This document shows positions 45,981 through 55,408 of a DNA stretch of 64,000 bases, piece by piece. The translations under genes were made by a program, and so were the position numbers. The stretch spans positions 1 through 64,000 of the forward strand of contig NZ_JAUKFY010000020.1 of assembly GCF_030489605.1 (NCBI RefSeq), given 5' to 3'. The stretch comes from Brevibacillus laterosporus (GTDB taxonomy: Bacteria > Bacillota > Bacilli > Brevibacillales > Brevibacillaceae). The notes below the pieces were generated by a model. The model ran no database searches. It was given only the letters and a program-made list of their open reading frames with translations, and was not told where the DNA came from. The stretch's first letter is position 1; each line of letters opens with the position of its first letter.

Positions 45981-46026
45981 CATCATGTCTTGAAATGAAC
46001 ACCTATTTTAAGATATAGTCATGATG
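45981..46026 (+). promoter_or_regulatory. glmU promoter flanked by an inverted repeat
   Basis: TTGAAA (45990-45995), 18-bp spacer, TATAGT (46014-46019). CATCATG (45981-45987) and CATGATG (46020-46026) sit immediately outside the two hexamers as perfect inverted copies, so they could be an operator for a factor that brackets the promoter. Confidence 0.6.
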
Positions 46027-46052
46027 GAACTTCAGTATGTTGGAGGGTTAAC

Positions 46053-47432
46053 ATGTCTATTATACATGCGGTAATTCTTGCTGCTGGTCAGGGAACACGT
46101 ATGAAATCCAAATTGTATAAAGTACTGCATCCTGTATGCGGCAAGCCAATGGTTCAGCATGTTGTGGATACTTTGGCTTCCATGCAAGTAAACGATGTAG
46201 TTGTAGTAGTAGGGCACGGAGCTGATAAAGTTCGTGAAACGCTACAAGACCGTGTTCAATACGCCATGCAAGCAGAACAATTGGGAACAGCTCATGCAGC
46301 TTTGCAAGCCATAGACTTCTTACAGGATCAAGAGGGAACGACTCTGCTTTTATACGGGGACGTGCCATTGCTCTCAAAGGAAACGCTTACCAAGCTATTG
46401 GCTTATCATGAAGAGCAGAACGCTGCTGCTACCGTTTTAACCGCTTTAATGGCCGATCCAACTGGATATGGTCGCATTGTTCGAAATGAAAGAAATGAAG
46501 TGTTACGCATCGTTGAGCACAAGGATGCAACAGACGAGGAACGTAACATTGCAGAAATTAACACAGGTATTTATTGCTTTGATAATCAAAAGCTTTGGGA
46601 AACATTATCTCAAGTGAAGAATGATAATGCTCAGAATGAATACTATATCACTGATTGTGTGGGTATTCTACGAGAAGCGGGCGAGAAAGTAGCGGCTTAT
46701 GCTGCCGAAGACCCAGATGAAACAATGGGAGTTAACGATCGCGTTCAGCTTTCTGAGGCAGAAGCTTATATGCGTAAACGCATTGCTGTTGAACACATGA
46801 AGAACGGTGTTACTATCATTGATCCAGCTTCTACCTATATTGAAGCAGATGTAGTGATTGGAGCCGACACAATAATTGAACCGAATTCCTATTTGCGAGG
46901 AAAAACGGTTATTGGCACAGACTGCAAAATTGGCCCACAAACTGAATTAACCAATATGGAAGTGGCGGATGGCGTAAGCATTTCTTATTCCGTACTAATG
47001 GACAGCCAAGTGGATGAACAGGCTACAGTTGGCCCGTTTGCTTATGTACGACCGCAAACACATATTGGACCAAATGTAAAAATTGGAGATTTTGTGGAGC
47101 TGAAAAATGCTAAAATTGGTGCAGGAAGTAAAGTTCCTCATCTCAGCTACTTAGGAGATGCTGAGATTGGTCAGGGTGTTAATGTTGGATGCGGAACAAT
47201 CTCCGTAAATTATGATGGAGCGAAAAAGCATAAGACGATAGTAGGCGATCGATCCTTCATCGGATGCAACTCTAACCTAGTTGCTCCTGTGACGGTAGGT
47301 CATGATGCTTACGTTGCTGCTGGCTCGACCATTAATCAAGATGTACCAGATGGAGCGTTTGCCATTGCGCGTGAACGCCAAACCAATAAACTGGACTACG
47401 CGGTAAAACTACCACGTAAACAAAGCGAATAA
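46053..47432 (+). CDS. glmU: Bifunctional N-acetylglucosamine-1-phosphate uridyltransferase / glucosamine-1-phosphate acetyltransferase
   Basis: GlmU makes UDP-GlcNAc, the entry point for peptidoglycan and teichoic acid. The 459 residues have the uridyltransferase domain (LAAGQGTRMKSKLYKVLHPVCGKP, about 1-230) and a left-handed beta-helix acetyltransferase domain (about 255-455) with hexapeptide repeats and GSKVPHLSYLGDAEIG. GGAGGG precedes the ATG. First gene of glmU-prs(-ctc). Confidence 0.98.
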   Translation: MSIIHAVILAAGQGTRMKSKLYKVLHPVCGKPMVQHVVDTLASMQVNDVVVVVGHGADKVRETLQDRVQYAMQAEQLGTAHAALQAIDFLQDQEGTTLLLYGDVPLLSKETLTKLLAYHEEQNAAATVLTALMADPTGYGRIVRNERNEVLRIVEHKDATDEERNIAEINTGIYCFDNQKLWETLSQVKNDNAQNEYYITDCVGILREAGEKVAAYAAEDPDETMGVNDRVQLSEAEAYMRKRIAVEHMKNGVTIIDPASTYIEADVVIGADTIIEPNSYLRGKTVIGTDCKIGPQTELTNMEVADGVSISYSVLMDSQVDEQATVGPFAYVRPQTHIGPNVKIGDFVELKNAKIGAGSKVPHLSYLGDAEIGQGVNVGCGTISVNYDGAKKHKTIVGDRSFIGCNSNLVAPVTVGHDAYVAAGSTINQDVPDGAFAIARERQTNKLDYAVKLPRKQSE

Positions 47433-47456
47433 GAATAACGGGAGGCTTTTAACAAG

Positions 47457-48407
47457 ATGGCTAATTATCGTGACCCGAAGCTGAAGGTTTTCACTTGCAG
47501 TGCCAATCCTGAATTGGCTCAGGAGATTGCTGAACATATCGGCTTAAACGTAGGCAACATGGAGACAGCAAGATTCAGTGACGGTGAGTGCCAAATCAAG
47601 CTAAATGAGAGTGTGCGTGGATCAGACGTATTCATTATCCAACCTACTTGCGCACCAGTTAACGAACACCTGATGGAGTTACTGGTTGTGGTCGACGCTC
47701 TAAAACGTGCTTCTGCCAAAAGCATTAATGTTGTGATTCCGTATTATGGATATGCAAGACAAGATCGCAAAGCGCGTTCTCGTGACCCTATCACAGCGAA
47801 ATTAGTTGCAAATCTTATCGAAACAGCAGGGGCACAGCGTGTGATTACAATGGACTTACACGCGACACAAATCCAAGGTTTCTTTGATATCCCTGTAGAT
47901 CATCTGTTGGGAGTTCCAATCTTGGCTAAATATTTCCAAGAGAAAAATCTCTCAGACGTTGTCGTTGTATCACCAGACCACGGAGGAGTTACACGTGCTC
48001 GTAAGCTGGCTGAACGATTAGAAGCACCAATTGCCATCATTGATAAACGCCGTCCTGAACCAAACGTAGCTGAGGTTATGAATATTGTTGGTAACATTGA
48101 AGGTAAAACAGCTATCATCATTGACGATATCATTGACACAGCCGGAACGATTACTTTAGCTGCGAATGCATTGGTAGATGCAGGGGCTCGTGAAGTGTAT
48201 GCTTGTTGCACACATCCTGTTCTCTCTGGTCCTGCCATAGAACGCATCCAGAATTCCAAGATTAAGGAATTGATTGTAACAAATACGATTCCTTTAGATT
48301 CGGACAAATTAATTGATAAGGTGAAGGTATTATCTGTGGCTCCATTAATTGGAGAAGCGATTGTCCGTGTTCACGAAGAATTGTCAATTAGTAAATTGTT
48401 CGATTAA
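47457..48407 (+). CDS. prs: Ribose-phosphate pyrophosphokinase
   Basis: Prs makes PRPP from ribose 5-phosphate and ATP for nucleotide, His and Trp synthesis. The 316 residues show [18 protein letters not shown], the flexible loop [19 protein letters not shown] and the PRPP-binding motif [13 protein letters not shown]. It lies 24 bp after glmU in the same operon; the product also sets the signal for PurR encoded upstream. Confidence 0.98.
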   Translation: MANYRDPKLKVFTCSANPELAQEIAEHIGLNVGNMETARFSDGECQIKLNESVRGSDVFIIQPTCAPVNEHLMELLVVVDALKRASAKSINVVIPYYGYARQDRKARSRDPITAKLVANLIETAGAQRVITMDLHATQIQGFFDIPVDHLLGVPILAKYFQEKNLSDVVVVSPDHGGVTRARKLAERLEAPIAIIDKRRPEPNVAEVMNIVGNIEGKTAIIIDDIIDTAGTITLAANALVDAGAREVYACCTHPVLSGPAIERIQNSKIKELIVTNTIPLDSDKLIDKVKVLSVAPLIGEAIVRVHEELSISKLFD

Positions 48408-48432
48408 AATTACAGTATAGTTGATAATCATT

Positions 48433-48489
48433 ACCTCCTCTGGACAAGCTAGAACTGTCTTAGATCTACTTGGTCAGAGGAGGTTTTTA
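48433..48489 (+). terminator. Hairpin after prs whose 3' arm is the ctc ribosome binding site
   Basis: A perfect 10-bp stem ACCTCCTCTG (48433-48442) with CAGAGGAGGT (48475-48484) is followed by TTTTAT. The AGAGGAGG of the 3' arm is the Shine-Dalgarno sequence of ctc (TTG 48492). It can act as intrinsic terminator of glmU-prs and would also hide the ctc binding site. Confidence 0.75.
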
Positions 48490-48491
48490 TA

Positions 48492-49115
48492 TTGGTAGCA
48501 ATTAAAGCAGAGATACGTGCAGCTCAAGATAAAACAACGGCTAAAGCGATGCGCCGTGAAGGCTGGGTTCCTGCGGTGTTATACGGAACGGATGTAGGAA
48601 ATAAGGAAGTCAAGATACTTGCTCTTGAGCTGGATCAAGCTTTACGTACGCAAACCACCAACGTTCCCTTTACGCTACAGATAGATGGAAATGAATATAA
48701 CGTGATGGTGTATGAGCTTCAGAGACATCCAGTTCAAGGCAGGATTTTGCATGCTGACTTTAAACAGATAGACATGAAGGAAAAAATTCATACGTCTGTG
48801 CCTGTTACGATGACGGGAGACCCTGAATTAGGAGTAGCTACATTGGTCCGTCACAGTGTAGAAATCTCCTGCTTACCTACAGATATCCCAGCAACGCTAA
48901 CTGTAGATACAGATGGGCTACATATAGGGGATGTTGTGCTTGTTAAAGATTTACAAATACCTCCAAACGTAGACGTGCATCTTGACGAGCTGGAAGTAGT
49001 CATGAACGTACTTCCGCCGAAAGCAAAATCGCATGAATCCATTGAAGCTCAGCAAAGCGCTGAGGAAGTTGCTGAACAAGCAAAATCTCCTGTAGCCGAA
49101 GCGGAAAAAGTATAA
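48492..49115 (+). CDS. ctc: General stress protein Ctc / ribosomal protein L25 family
   Basis: Ctc binds 5S rRNA in the 50S subunit. The 207 residues comprise an N-terminal L25 domain (about 1-90) and a TL5/Ctc C-terminal domain (about 100-185) with an acidic tail. The start is TTG 48492, eight bases after AGGAGG. In B. subtilis ctc is a sigma-B gene; no sigma-B-like promoter is seen here in the 84 bp upstream, so read-through from prs past the hairpin is the likely source. Confidence 0.95.
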   Translation: MVAIKAEIRAAQDKTTAKAMRREGWVPAVLYGTDVGNKEVKILALELDQALRTQTTNVPFTLQIDGNEYNVMVYELQRHPVQGRILHADFKQIDMKEKIHTSVPVTMTGDPELGVATLVRHSVEISCLPTDIPATLTVDTDGLHIGDVVLVKDLQIPPNVDVHLDELEVVMNVLPPKAKSHESIEAQQSAEEVAEQAKSPVAEAEKV

Positions 49116-49120
49116 CCAGT

Positions 49121-49152
49121 GACCTCCCAATTCCTTTGGGAGGCTCTTTTAT
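49121..49152 (+). terminator. Terminator after ctc
   Basis: A GC-rich stem CCTCCC (49123-49128) with GGGAGG (49138-49143) is followed by CTCTTTT. Confidence 0.7.
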
Positions 49153-49263
49153 GTATGGACATGCCGTTTTTTGACGGAAGAAGTCGACTTCCCTTGCTTT
49201 TTAAAAGGCTTACATTCATGTACAATGGAATGAGTAGGTTATTTTTGCTTGGAGGTAATTTCA

Positions 49264-49836
49264 GTGAAGGTCATCATTGGGTTAGGGAACCCTGGTAAGC
49301 AATATGAGGATACCAGACATAATGTAGGGTTTCTTACAATAGATACATTAAGTAAAGAATTACAAATTCCGTTAAGCACGATGAAATTTCGTGGAATTAT
49401 AGGAGAGGGAAATGTACAGGGAGAGAAGGTTTTATTAGTAAAACCACAAACCTACATGAACCTATCTGGAGAAACGGTAGGGCAAATCGTTTCTTTTTAT
49501 AAACTGACAGCAAAGGATATCGTTGTCATCTATGATGATCTTGACTTACCGGTAGGCAAGCTGAGATTGCGGGAAAAGGGCAGTGCAGGAGGCCATAACG
49601 GGATTAAATCCATTATTGCACATTTAGGCACACAAGATTTTAGCCGCATCAAAATTGGTATTGATCGTCCAGAACCGGGTAAAAGTGTGAGTGACTATGT
49701 ACTCCACTCATTTTCAAAAAGCGAGTGGCCGCATATCCAAGATGCAATTCAATCAGCAGCAAAAGCCGGTGAAGATTGGGTCAAAGGTGATAGCTTCCTG
49801 ACAGTTATGAATCGCTATAATCCAACACGTGGATAG
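49264..49836 (+). CDS. pth: Peptidyl-tRNA hydrolase
   Basis: Pth recycles peptidyl-tRNA released prematurely from ribosomes. The 190 residues start MKVIIGLGNPGKQYEDTRHNVGF, containing the catalytic His, followed by PQTYMNLSG and DDLDLPVGKLRLREKGSAGGHNG. GTG 49264 is eight bases after GGAGG. Confidence 0.97.
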   Translation: MKVIIGLGNPGKQYEDTRHNVGFLTIDTLSKELQIPLSTMKFRGIIGEGNVQGEKVLLVKPQTYMNLSGETVGQIVSFYKLTAKDIVVIYDDLDLPVGKLRLREKGSAGGHNGIKSIIAHLGTQDFSRIKIGIDRPEPGKSVSDYVLHSFSKSEWPHIQDAIQSAAKAGEDWVKGDSFLTVMNRYNPTRG

Positions 49837-49841
49837 GTACA

Positions 49842-49871
49842 GTATCGAATAGCTATAATATGCCCATACTA
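49842..49871 (+). promoter_or_regulatory. Sigma-F-type promoter of fin
   Basis: GTATC (49842-49846), exactly 15 bp, GCCCATACTA (49862-49871); the sigma-F pattern is GYwTA-N15-GGnrAnAnTw. It starts within six bases of the pth stop and is 41 bp before the fin ATG. Confidence 0.6.
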
Positions 49872-49912
49872 AGTGGAAGAAAGTACTATATTTTCACTTA
49901 GGGGGTAATCAT

Positions 49913-50143
49913 ATGAGTTACCGCTATGTATGTCGTTGTTGTGGCATGAAGGTGGGGGAAATTCAGCAATCGAATGTCTCCGAATGGCAGCTAGGCTTTC
50001 AATTCTTGACCCAACAGGAGCGCCAACATATAATATCCAAGGATGAGACAGGGAATACAGTTGTTCGCGTTGTTTGTGACTATTGTAAAGAAGCCCTTGA
50101 TCAAAATCCTGATTTGTCGGTTGTAGGTAATCCGCTGCAATAG
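49913..50143 (+). CDS. fin: Anti-sigma-F factor Fin
   Basis: Fin (YabK) binds sigma-F and helps hand RNA polymerase over to sigma-G in the forespore. The 76 residues contain two CxxC pairs (CRCCG and CDYCKEAL) forming a zinc site around the QQERQHII helix. Position between pth and mfd is conserved. A sigma-F-type promoter lies just upstream, implying negative feedback. Confidence 0.94.
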   Translation: MSYRYVCRCCGMKVGEIQQSNVSEWQLGFQFLTQQERQHIISKDETGNTVVRVVCDYCKEALDQNPDLSVVGNPLQ

Positions 50144-50183
50144 CAAGCCATTTTTACCTTTCAAAATGACAAGGCATGAAATA

Positions 50184-50230
50184 AGGTAGCTCTAGCTCTT
50201 GGAGAAGCTAAGGCTACCTGTGGATTTTTA
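50184..50230 (+). terminator. Terminator after fin
   Basis: A 14-position stem (50184-50197 with 50206-50219, one mismatch) is followed by GTGGATTTTTA. Confidence 0.7.
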
Positions 50231-50353
50231 TCGATTGAATAAATAAATAACTTTTTCGTACAAACTGCGATGTGGGAAGGTTGATCTGCACCGCAGTTTT
50301 AGTGCTGTAACCTATGTAGTAATAGGAGAGTAAGGTTGGAGAGGAGATTAGGG

Positions 50354-53300
50354 ATGCAAGTCATCATTAATCGTATAAAAGAAGATTCCAATTTCGGAAC
50401 CATTCTTGCTGGTTTGTCACAGGGTTTGCATGAACAGTTGATGGCCGGACTATCTGGTTCCGCTCGTCATATTTTCATGGCAGCCGTTTATCAAGAGAGT
50501 AAACGCCCCCTGTGTATCGTGACGCATAATATGTTTCAAGCGCAAAAAGTGTATGAGGACGTAGCAGAGCTGCTTTCCCCAGAGGAAGTCATGCTTTATC
50601 CGGGTAATGAGCTGATTGGGTCAGAAATGGCCATTGCGAGTCCAGAGACATTGGCACAACGCATTCAAGTATTTAACCGTTTAGCGAATGGCTTCACGGG
50701 TATTTTGGTTGTTCCTTTTGCGGGTATTCGCCGCTTAACTGTGCCTCACAATGTATGGAAAGAGGCCCAAATGACCGTAAGTCGTGGAGGAACTTTAGAT
50801 TTACAAGACTTTTTAGAGAGAATGGTCGAATTAGGCTACGAACGAGTTGAGATGGTTGAACGTAAAGGGGAATTAAGCATTCGTGGCGGAATCGTTGACT
50901 TATTTCCTGTTGATTCGGACTGGCCGATTCGAATTGAGCTCTTTGATGATGAAATTGATTCCATTCGAACATTTGATATGGGTACACAGCGTTCTCAAGA
51001 ACATTTAGAACAATATGTGATTGGCCCGGTAAAAGAGACCGTTGTTTCTGCTTCGAAGCTAGTAGAGAGTGCTGCTTATTTAGAGAAAAAACTAGGTGAA
51101 ACATTAGGCAACACCAAGGATGAGGCTGTAAAAGAAAGATTGATGGAGCAGATAGGGCGCGATATTGAATTAATGCGTCAGGGTAGCCGGCCAGCTAATC
51201 TATACAGCTATTTATCCGTTCTGTATCCTGAGATGGAAACCATCCTAGACTACCTGCCTTCTGATACGTTAATGATTATTGATGAACCGTCCCGTGTCAT
51301 TGATACTGCGGTGCAATTGCAAAAGGACGAATCAGAGTGGATTACTGGCCGCATCGAACAAGGCGATTTTATGTCTAATCTTATTCTGTCACAGTCGTAT
51401 GATGAGCTCATTCATGGGCAGAAGAGACAGATTATTTATTTATCGCTATTTTTACGTCAAACCCCAAAAACGCATCCACAAAATATCGTCAACATGAACT
51501 GTCGTACGATGCAAAATTTTCATGGGCAAATGAACGTATTAAAAAGCGAGCTGCAACGATGGATAAAGGGTCAACATCAAATTATCTTCGCTGCTGCTGA
51601 TGCGGAGCGCGCCAAGCGTTTGGAGCGGGTTCTAGATGATTATGAGATGGAAGCTGATTTGCTGTTAGAAGAGGTAAGAACCATTCCTCCAGGCCGACCT
51701 ACTATTATTATTGGAAATATTCAAAGCGGTTTTGAAATGCCATTAAGCAAAATGGTTGTTGTTACAGAGGGAGAAGTCTTTACAGCAAAGCAGCGCAAGG
51801 CTCGCAAAGTAAATCAAAACATGAGCAATGCTGAGCGGATCAAGAACTACATGGAATTAAAGCCTGGTGACTTTGTTGTACACATTAATCATGGGATTGG
51901 TAAATATCTAGGAATTGAAACAAAGGAAATCCTAGGTATTCATAAGGATTATTTACATGTACAATACGCAGGCGGAGATAGCTTGTTTGTCCCTATTGAT
52001 CAAATCGATCATGTACAAAAGTATGTTGGCAGTGAAGAAGCTCAGCCTAAAATTTATAATTTAGGCGGAAATGAGTGGAAACGTGTAAAGAGCAAGGTAG
52101 AAACATCGGTAAAAGATATCGCCGAGGATCTAATCAAGCTGTATGCACAACGAGAGCAAGCTGTAGGCTATAGCTTTAACAAGGACAGCTTGGAGCAAAG
52201 AGAATTTGAGGCTATGTTCCCGTATCAGGAGACCGTGGATCAATTGCGTGCCATCACAGAAGTGAAAGCTGACATGGAAAGCAAGCGACCTATGGATCGT
52301 TTGGTTTGCGGAGATGTAGGGTATGGAAAAACAGAAGTAGCGATACGTGCTGCTTTTAAAGCGGTCATGGACGGAAAGCAGGTAGCTGTACTTGTACCGA
52401 CCACGATTCTAGCTCAACAGCATTTTGAAACGTTTAAGGAGCGTTTTTCTGATTTTCCGATCAGAGTAGAGGTTTTGAGCCGTTTTCGTTCTCGGAAGGA
52501 ACAAAATGCAACAATGAAGGGTCTAAAGGAAGGAACGGTAGATGTGGTGATCGGTACGCACCGATTGCTGTCTAAGGATATTGTATTCCGAGACCTAGGG
52601 CTACTGATTGTCGACGAGGAGCAACGCTTTGGTGTAAGCCACAAAGAAAAACTGAAGCAATTAAAAACCAATGTAGATGTACTAACGCTTACAGCTACTC
52701 CTATTCCGCGCACGCTTCATATGTCTATGCTGGGAGTACGCGATTTATCTGTTATTGAGACACCGCCGGAAAATCGCTTCCCTGTACAAACTTATGTATT
52801 AGACTATAGCCCGGCTCTGGTTCGAGAAGCGATTGAGCGAGAATTGGCCCGTGAAGGACAGGTTTTCTTCCTTTACAATCAGGTGCAGGGTATAGAACAA
52901 ATGGCGGAGCATATTTCAGCCTTAGTTCCTGATGCGAGGGTAGCGGTTGCTCATGGACAAATGAATGAAAGTGAGCTAGAACGAATTATTCTCGATTTCT
53001 TAGACGGAAATTATGATGTGCTGGTAAGTACCACAATCATTGAGACTGGTGTCGATATTCCAAATGTAAATACGTTAATCATCTATAATGCCGACCGGAT
53101 GGGCTTGTCCCAGCTTTATCAGCTACGCGGGCGCGTAGGCCGTTCTAATCGCATTGCCTATGCATACTTCACATACCAACGCGACAAGGTGCTGACAGAG
53201 GTAGCGGAGAAACGGTTACAGGCTATTAAGGAATTCACAGAGCTTGGGTCCGGCTTTAAAATTGCGATGCGAGACTTATCAATTCGTGGAGCAGGTAATT

Positions 53301-53920
53301 TATTGGGAGCAGAGCAACACGGCTTCATTAATACTGTCGGATTTGATTTGTATACACAAATGCTTAAGGAAGCAATAGATGATTTACGTGGTGAAGTAAG
53401 GACAGAAGAGATTGCTCCTGTTCCACCAGTTGAAATTAATCTTCAAATTGATGCGTATTTACCTTCTGATTACATTACTGATAGTCGTCAGAAGATCGAG
53501 ATGTACAAAAAATTTGTAGCAACCTCTACGATCGAGGAGCTGGACGATCTTGCAGATGAGCTGATCGACCGTTTTGGTAATATCCCGTCTCCAGTAGATA
53601 ATTTACTGATGATTTCACGTTTGCGTATTCAAGCGATGGAGCATCATATTGTTGAGATTAGTCAGAAAGATCCTGATGTTATTAAAATCATTTTGGCAGA
53701 ACATCAAACCTCTAACATTGATGGTGGGGCTTTATTTGGCTTGTCTAGCAAATATGACCGCCGGCTTGGGCTTTCGACAACCCCAGGTGGACAACAGATC
53801 ATTGTAACTGTTAAAGTTAAGGGGTTAAAGATTGAGGATGGGGTCAAGATGGTAATAAACTTAATTAATGATTTCCATCTGATTGAAAAGAGTAAGAACC
53901 CTGACCCCTCATTACACTAA
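50354..53920 (+). CDS. mfd: Transcription-repair coupling factor Mfd
   Basis: Mfd removes RNA polymerase stalled at DNA damage and recruits UvrA. The 1188 residues contain the UvrB-homology region (about 20-340), the RNA-polymerase-interacting domain (about 490-570, ELKPGDFVVHINHGIGKYLGIE), a RecG-type translocase with Walker A GDVGYGKTEVA and DEEQRFG, helicase motif VI QLRGRVGRS, and the C-terminal TRCF domain. ATG 50354 is seven bases after AGGAG. It is followed by prsA after 43 bp. Confidence 0.98.
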   Translation: MQVIINRIKEDSNFGTILAGLSQGLHEQLMAGLSGSARHIFMAAVYQESKRPLCIVTHNMFQAQKVYEDVAELLSPEEVMLYPGNELIGSEMAIASPETLAQRIQVFNRLANGFTGILVVPFAGIRRLTVPHNVWKEAQMTVSRGGTLDLQDFLERMVELGYERVEMVERKGELSIRGGIVDLFPVDSDWPIRIELFDDEIDSIRTFDMGTQRSQEHLEQYVIGPVKETVVSASKLVESAAYLEKKLGETLGNTKDEAVKERLMEQIGRDIELMRQGSRPANLYSYLSVLYPEMETILDYLPSDTLMIIDEPSRVIDTAVQLQKDESEWITGRIEQGDFMSNLILSQSYDELIHGQKRQIIYLSLFLRQTPKTHPQNIVNMNCRTMQNFHGQMNVLKSELQRWIKGQHQIIFAAADAERAKRLERVLDDYEMEADLLLEEVRTIPPGRPTIIIGNIQSGFEMPLSKMVVVTEGEVFTAKQRKARKVNQNMSNAERIKNYMELKPGDFVVHINHGIGKYLGIETKEILGIHKDYLHVQYAGGDSLFVPIDQIDHVQKYVGSEEAQPKIYNLGGNEWKRVKSKVETSVKDIAEDLIKLYAQREQAVGYSFNKDSLEQREFEAMFPYQETVDQLRAITEVKADMESKRPMDRLVCGDVGYGKTEVAIRAAFKAVMDGKQVAVLVPTTILAQQHFETFKERFSDFPIRVEVLSRFRSRKEQNATMKGLKEGTVDVVIGTHRLLSKDIVFRDLGLLIVDEEQRFGVSHKEKLKQLKTNVDVLTLTATPIPRTLHMSMLGVRDLSVIETPPENRFPVQTYVLDYSPALVREAIERELAREGQVFFLYNQVQGIEQMAEHISALVPDARVAVAHGQMNESELERIILDFLDGNYDVLVSTTIIETGVDIPNVNTLIIYNADRMGLSQLYQLRGRVGRSNRIAYAYFTYQRDKVLTEVAEKRLQAIKEFTELGSGFKIAMRDLSIRGAGNLLGAEQHGFINTVGFDLYTQMLKEAIDDLRGEVRTEEIAPVPPVEINLQIDAYLPSDYITDSRQKIEMYKKFVATSTIEELDDLADELIDRFGNIPSPVDNLLMISRLRIQAMEHHIVEISQKDPDVIKIILAEHQTSNIDGGALFGLSSKYDRRLGLSTTPGGQQIIVTVKVKGLKIEDGVKMVINLINDFHLIEKSKNPDPSLH

Positions 53921-53963
53921 ATCCACCAGGTGCTAAAGGTGCCGAGAAGGGAGCTTTTGTTTC

Positions 53964-55058
53964 ATGAAAAAGACAACATTTACGAAGGGTAAACGTATGT
54001 TGGCCCTACTTTCCACCACGGCATTAACGCTAGCGATTTTGAGTGGCTGCGGAGCGACTAATAAAGCGGAAACAGCACAACCGGCTAAACCAGGAGCAGA
54101 ACAGCCGGCTGATAAAGAAGATATGCTTGCGCAATTCCCACCGGTTAAATTGCCTTTTACGGTTGATCCAAATGCGTCTATTTTTGAATATCAGGGCGGG
54201 AAGCTGACAGGTCAAGAGTTTGAAGACTTCTTACGTGCACTTGGCTTCATGAATCCTCCGCAAGCCTATGCTATTGGAGTTTCTACACAAGAGATGGTCG
54301 ATAACTATGCACGTCAATACCTAGCTACCAAGCTAAAAGCGGAAAAGGCTGACGAAGCAATTAAGAAAGCAGCAGCCACAGAAGCGGATAAATCTTTTGA
54401 ATCGCTAAAAGGTCAGTATATCCAAGTTCTCGGCAGCGAGGATAAATTTAACCAATTGATGAAAAATCATAACATCACAAAAGAAGCGATTGTGAAACAA
54501 CTAGCAACCATTAATGCTTCTGTGAAGGTTATGGAAGGTGAAGTGAAAGATGCTGATTTGAAGAAAGCCTATGATACAGCAGATAAATCTGCGTATACAA
54601 CAGCTTCTGTACGCCATATTTTGGTTAAATTTGAGAACCGTAAACCAGAGGAAGCAGACAAATTGGCAAAAGGTTATCTTGCTCGCTTGAAAAAAGGGGA
54701 GGACTTTGCCGCTCTTGCCAAACAAGTGTCTGAGGATGAAGGAAGCAAAGCAAACGGTGGATTATATGCAAATGCTGATGTGAACAACTGGGTGCCAGAA
54801 TTTAAGAAGGCAGCTCTAACCCAAAAAATTGGAGTCCTCAGTGAACCGCCAGTTAAGACTGAATATGGATATCACATTGTGAAAGTAGAAGACCGTAAAG
54901 TAAAAACCTTTGATGAAGTAAAAGCTCAGTTGAAGCAGCAGGTGTTGGAGAAGAATTTTGAACAATACACTACCAAAGATTTGGACGCGATTATTACGAA
55001 GAAATCCCTTCCAGAGGTAAAAGCGCCAGCTCCAGCAGCTACTCCTGAAACAAAATAG
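53964..55058 (+). CDS. Foldase lipoprotein, PrsA/SurA-type peptidyl-prolyl isomerase
   Basis: A 364-residue secreted foldase: signal peptide with lipobox LSGC (Cys29 lipidation), an N-terminal SurA-like helical region (about 60-205), a parvulin PPIase domain (about 215-310, VRHILVKFENRKPEEADKLAKGYLARLKKGEDFAALA ... GGLYANADVNNWVPEF), and a Pro/Ala-rich tail. It helps fold proteins outside the membrane. B. subtilis has its yabK-mfd-spoVT order without this gene, so this paralogue may serve a spore-related or envelope role; that is inference. GAGAAGGGAG precedes the ATG. Confidence 0.9.
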   Translation: MKKTTFTKGKRMLALLSTTALTLAILSGCGATNKAETAQPAKPGAEQPADKEDMLAQFPPVKLPFTVDPNASIFEYQGGKLTGQEFEDFLRALGFMNPPQAYAIGVSTQEMVDNYARQYLATKLKAEKADEAIKKAAATEADKSFESLKGQYIQVLGSEDKFNQLMKNHNITKEAIVKQLATINASVKVMEGEVKDADLKKAYDTADKSAYTTASVRHILVKFENRKPEEADKLAKGYLARLKKGEDFAALAKQVSEDEGSKANGGLYANADVNNWVPEFKKAALTQKIGVLSEPPVKTEYGYHIVKVEDRKVKTFDEVKAQLKQQVLEKNFEQYTTKDLDAIITKKSLPEVKAPAPAATPETK

Positions 55059-55072
55059 CATAAAATAAAAGT

Positions 55073-55138
55073 AGCTCCTTTTGTAAACAAACAGACTGTG
55101 CTTACAGTTTGTAGTTGATTACAAGAGGAGCTTTTTTA
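55073..55138 (+). terminator. Terminator after the PrsA-like gene
   Basis: A 14-bp outer stem (55073-55086 with 55119-55132, one G-U pair) encloses a second hairpin and is followed by six T. Confidence 0.85.
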
Positions 55139-55408
55139 TTGGGAAAATGTAAGTGCGGGACAAACCCATCAAAAGGTTATCTTGGAATAAAAAAAGCTGG
55201 TTTAATTTTGTTTTGATCGCATATTCTTCTTGCCAAGGCAAATACTATTATCACTCGCTACCGCCCGGGGGAGAGTACAAAGCAAGGTTAGTTGGTAACA
55301 AATACAAATACAAGATATTAGTAAAAAGCGAGAAGATAGGAAATCATAGGAGTAAATCCTCAAAAAACTACAAAATCAATCTTCTCAAGAAAGCGAGGCA
55401 ACAAGATT
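55139..55408 (+). other. Intergenic region before spoVT
   Basis: 270 bp. GCATATT (55219-55225) and AATACTA (55241-55247) resemble sigma-G elements but are spaced by 15 bp instead of 17-18. A CCGCCCGGGGG GC-rich patch (about 55262-55272) stands out in AT-rich DNA. A frame open from 55153 lacks a binding site and runs out of frame into spoVT; it is not called. Confidence 0.35.
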
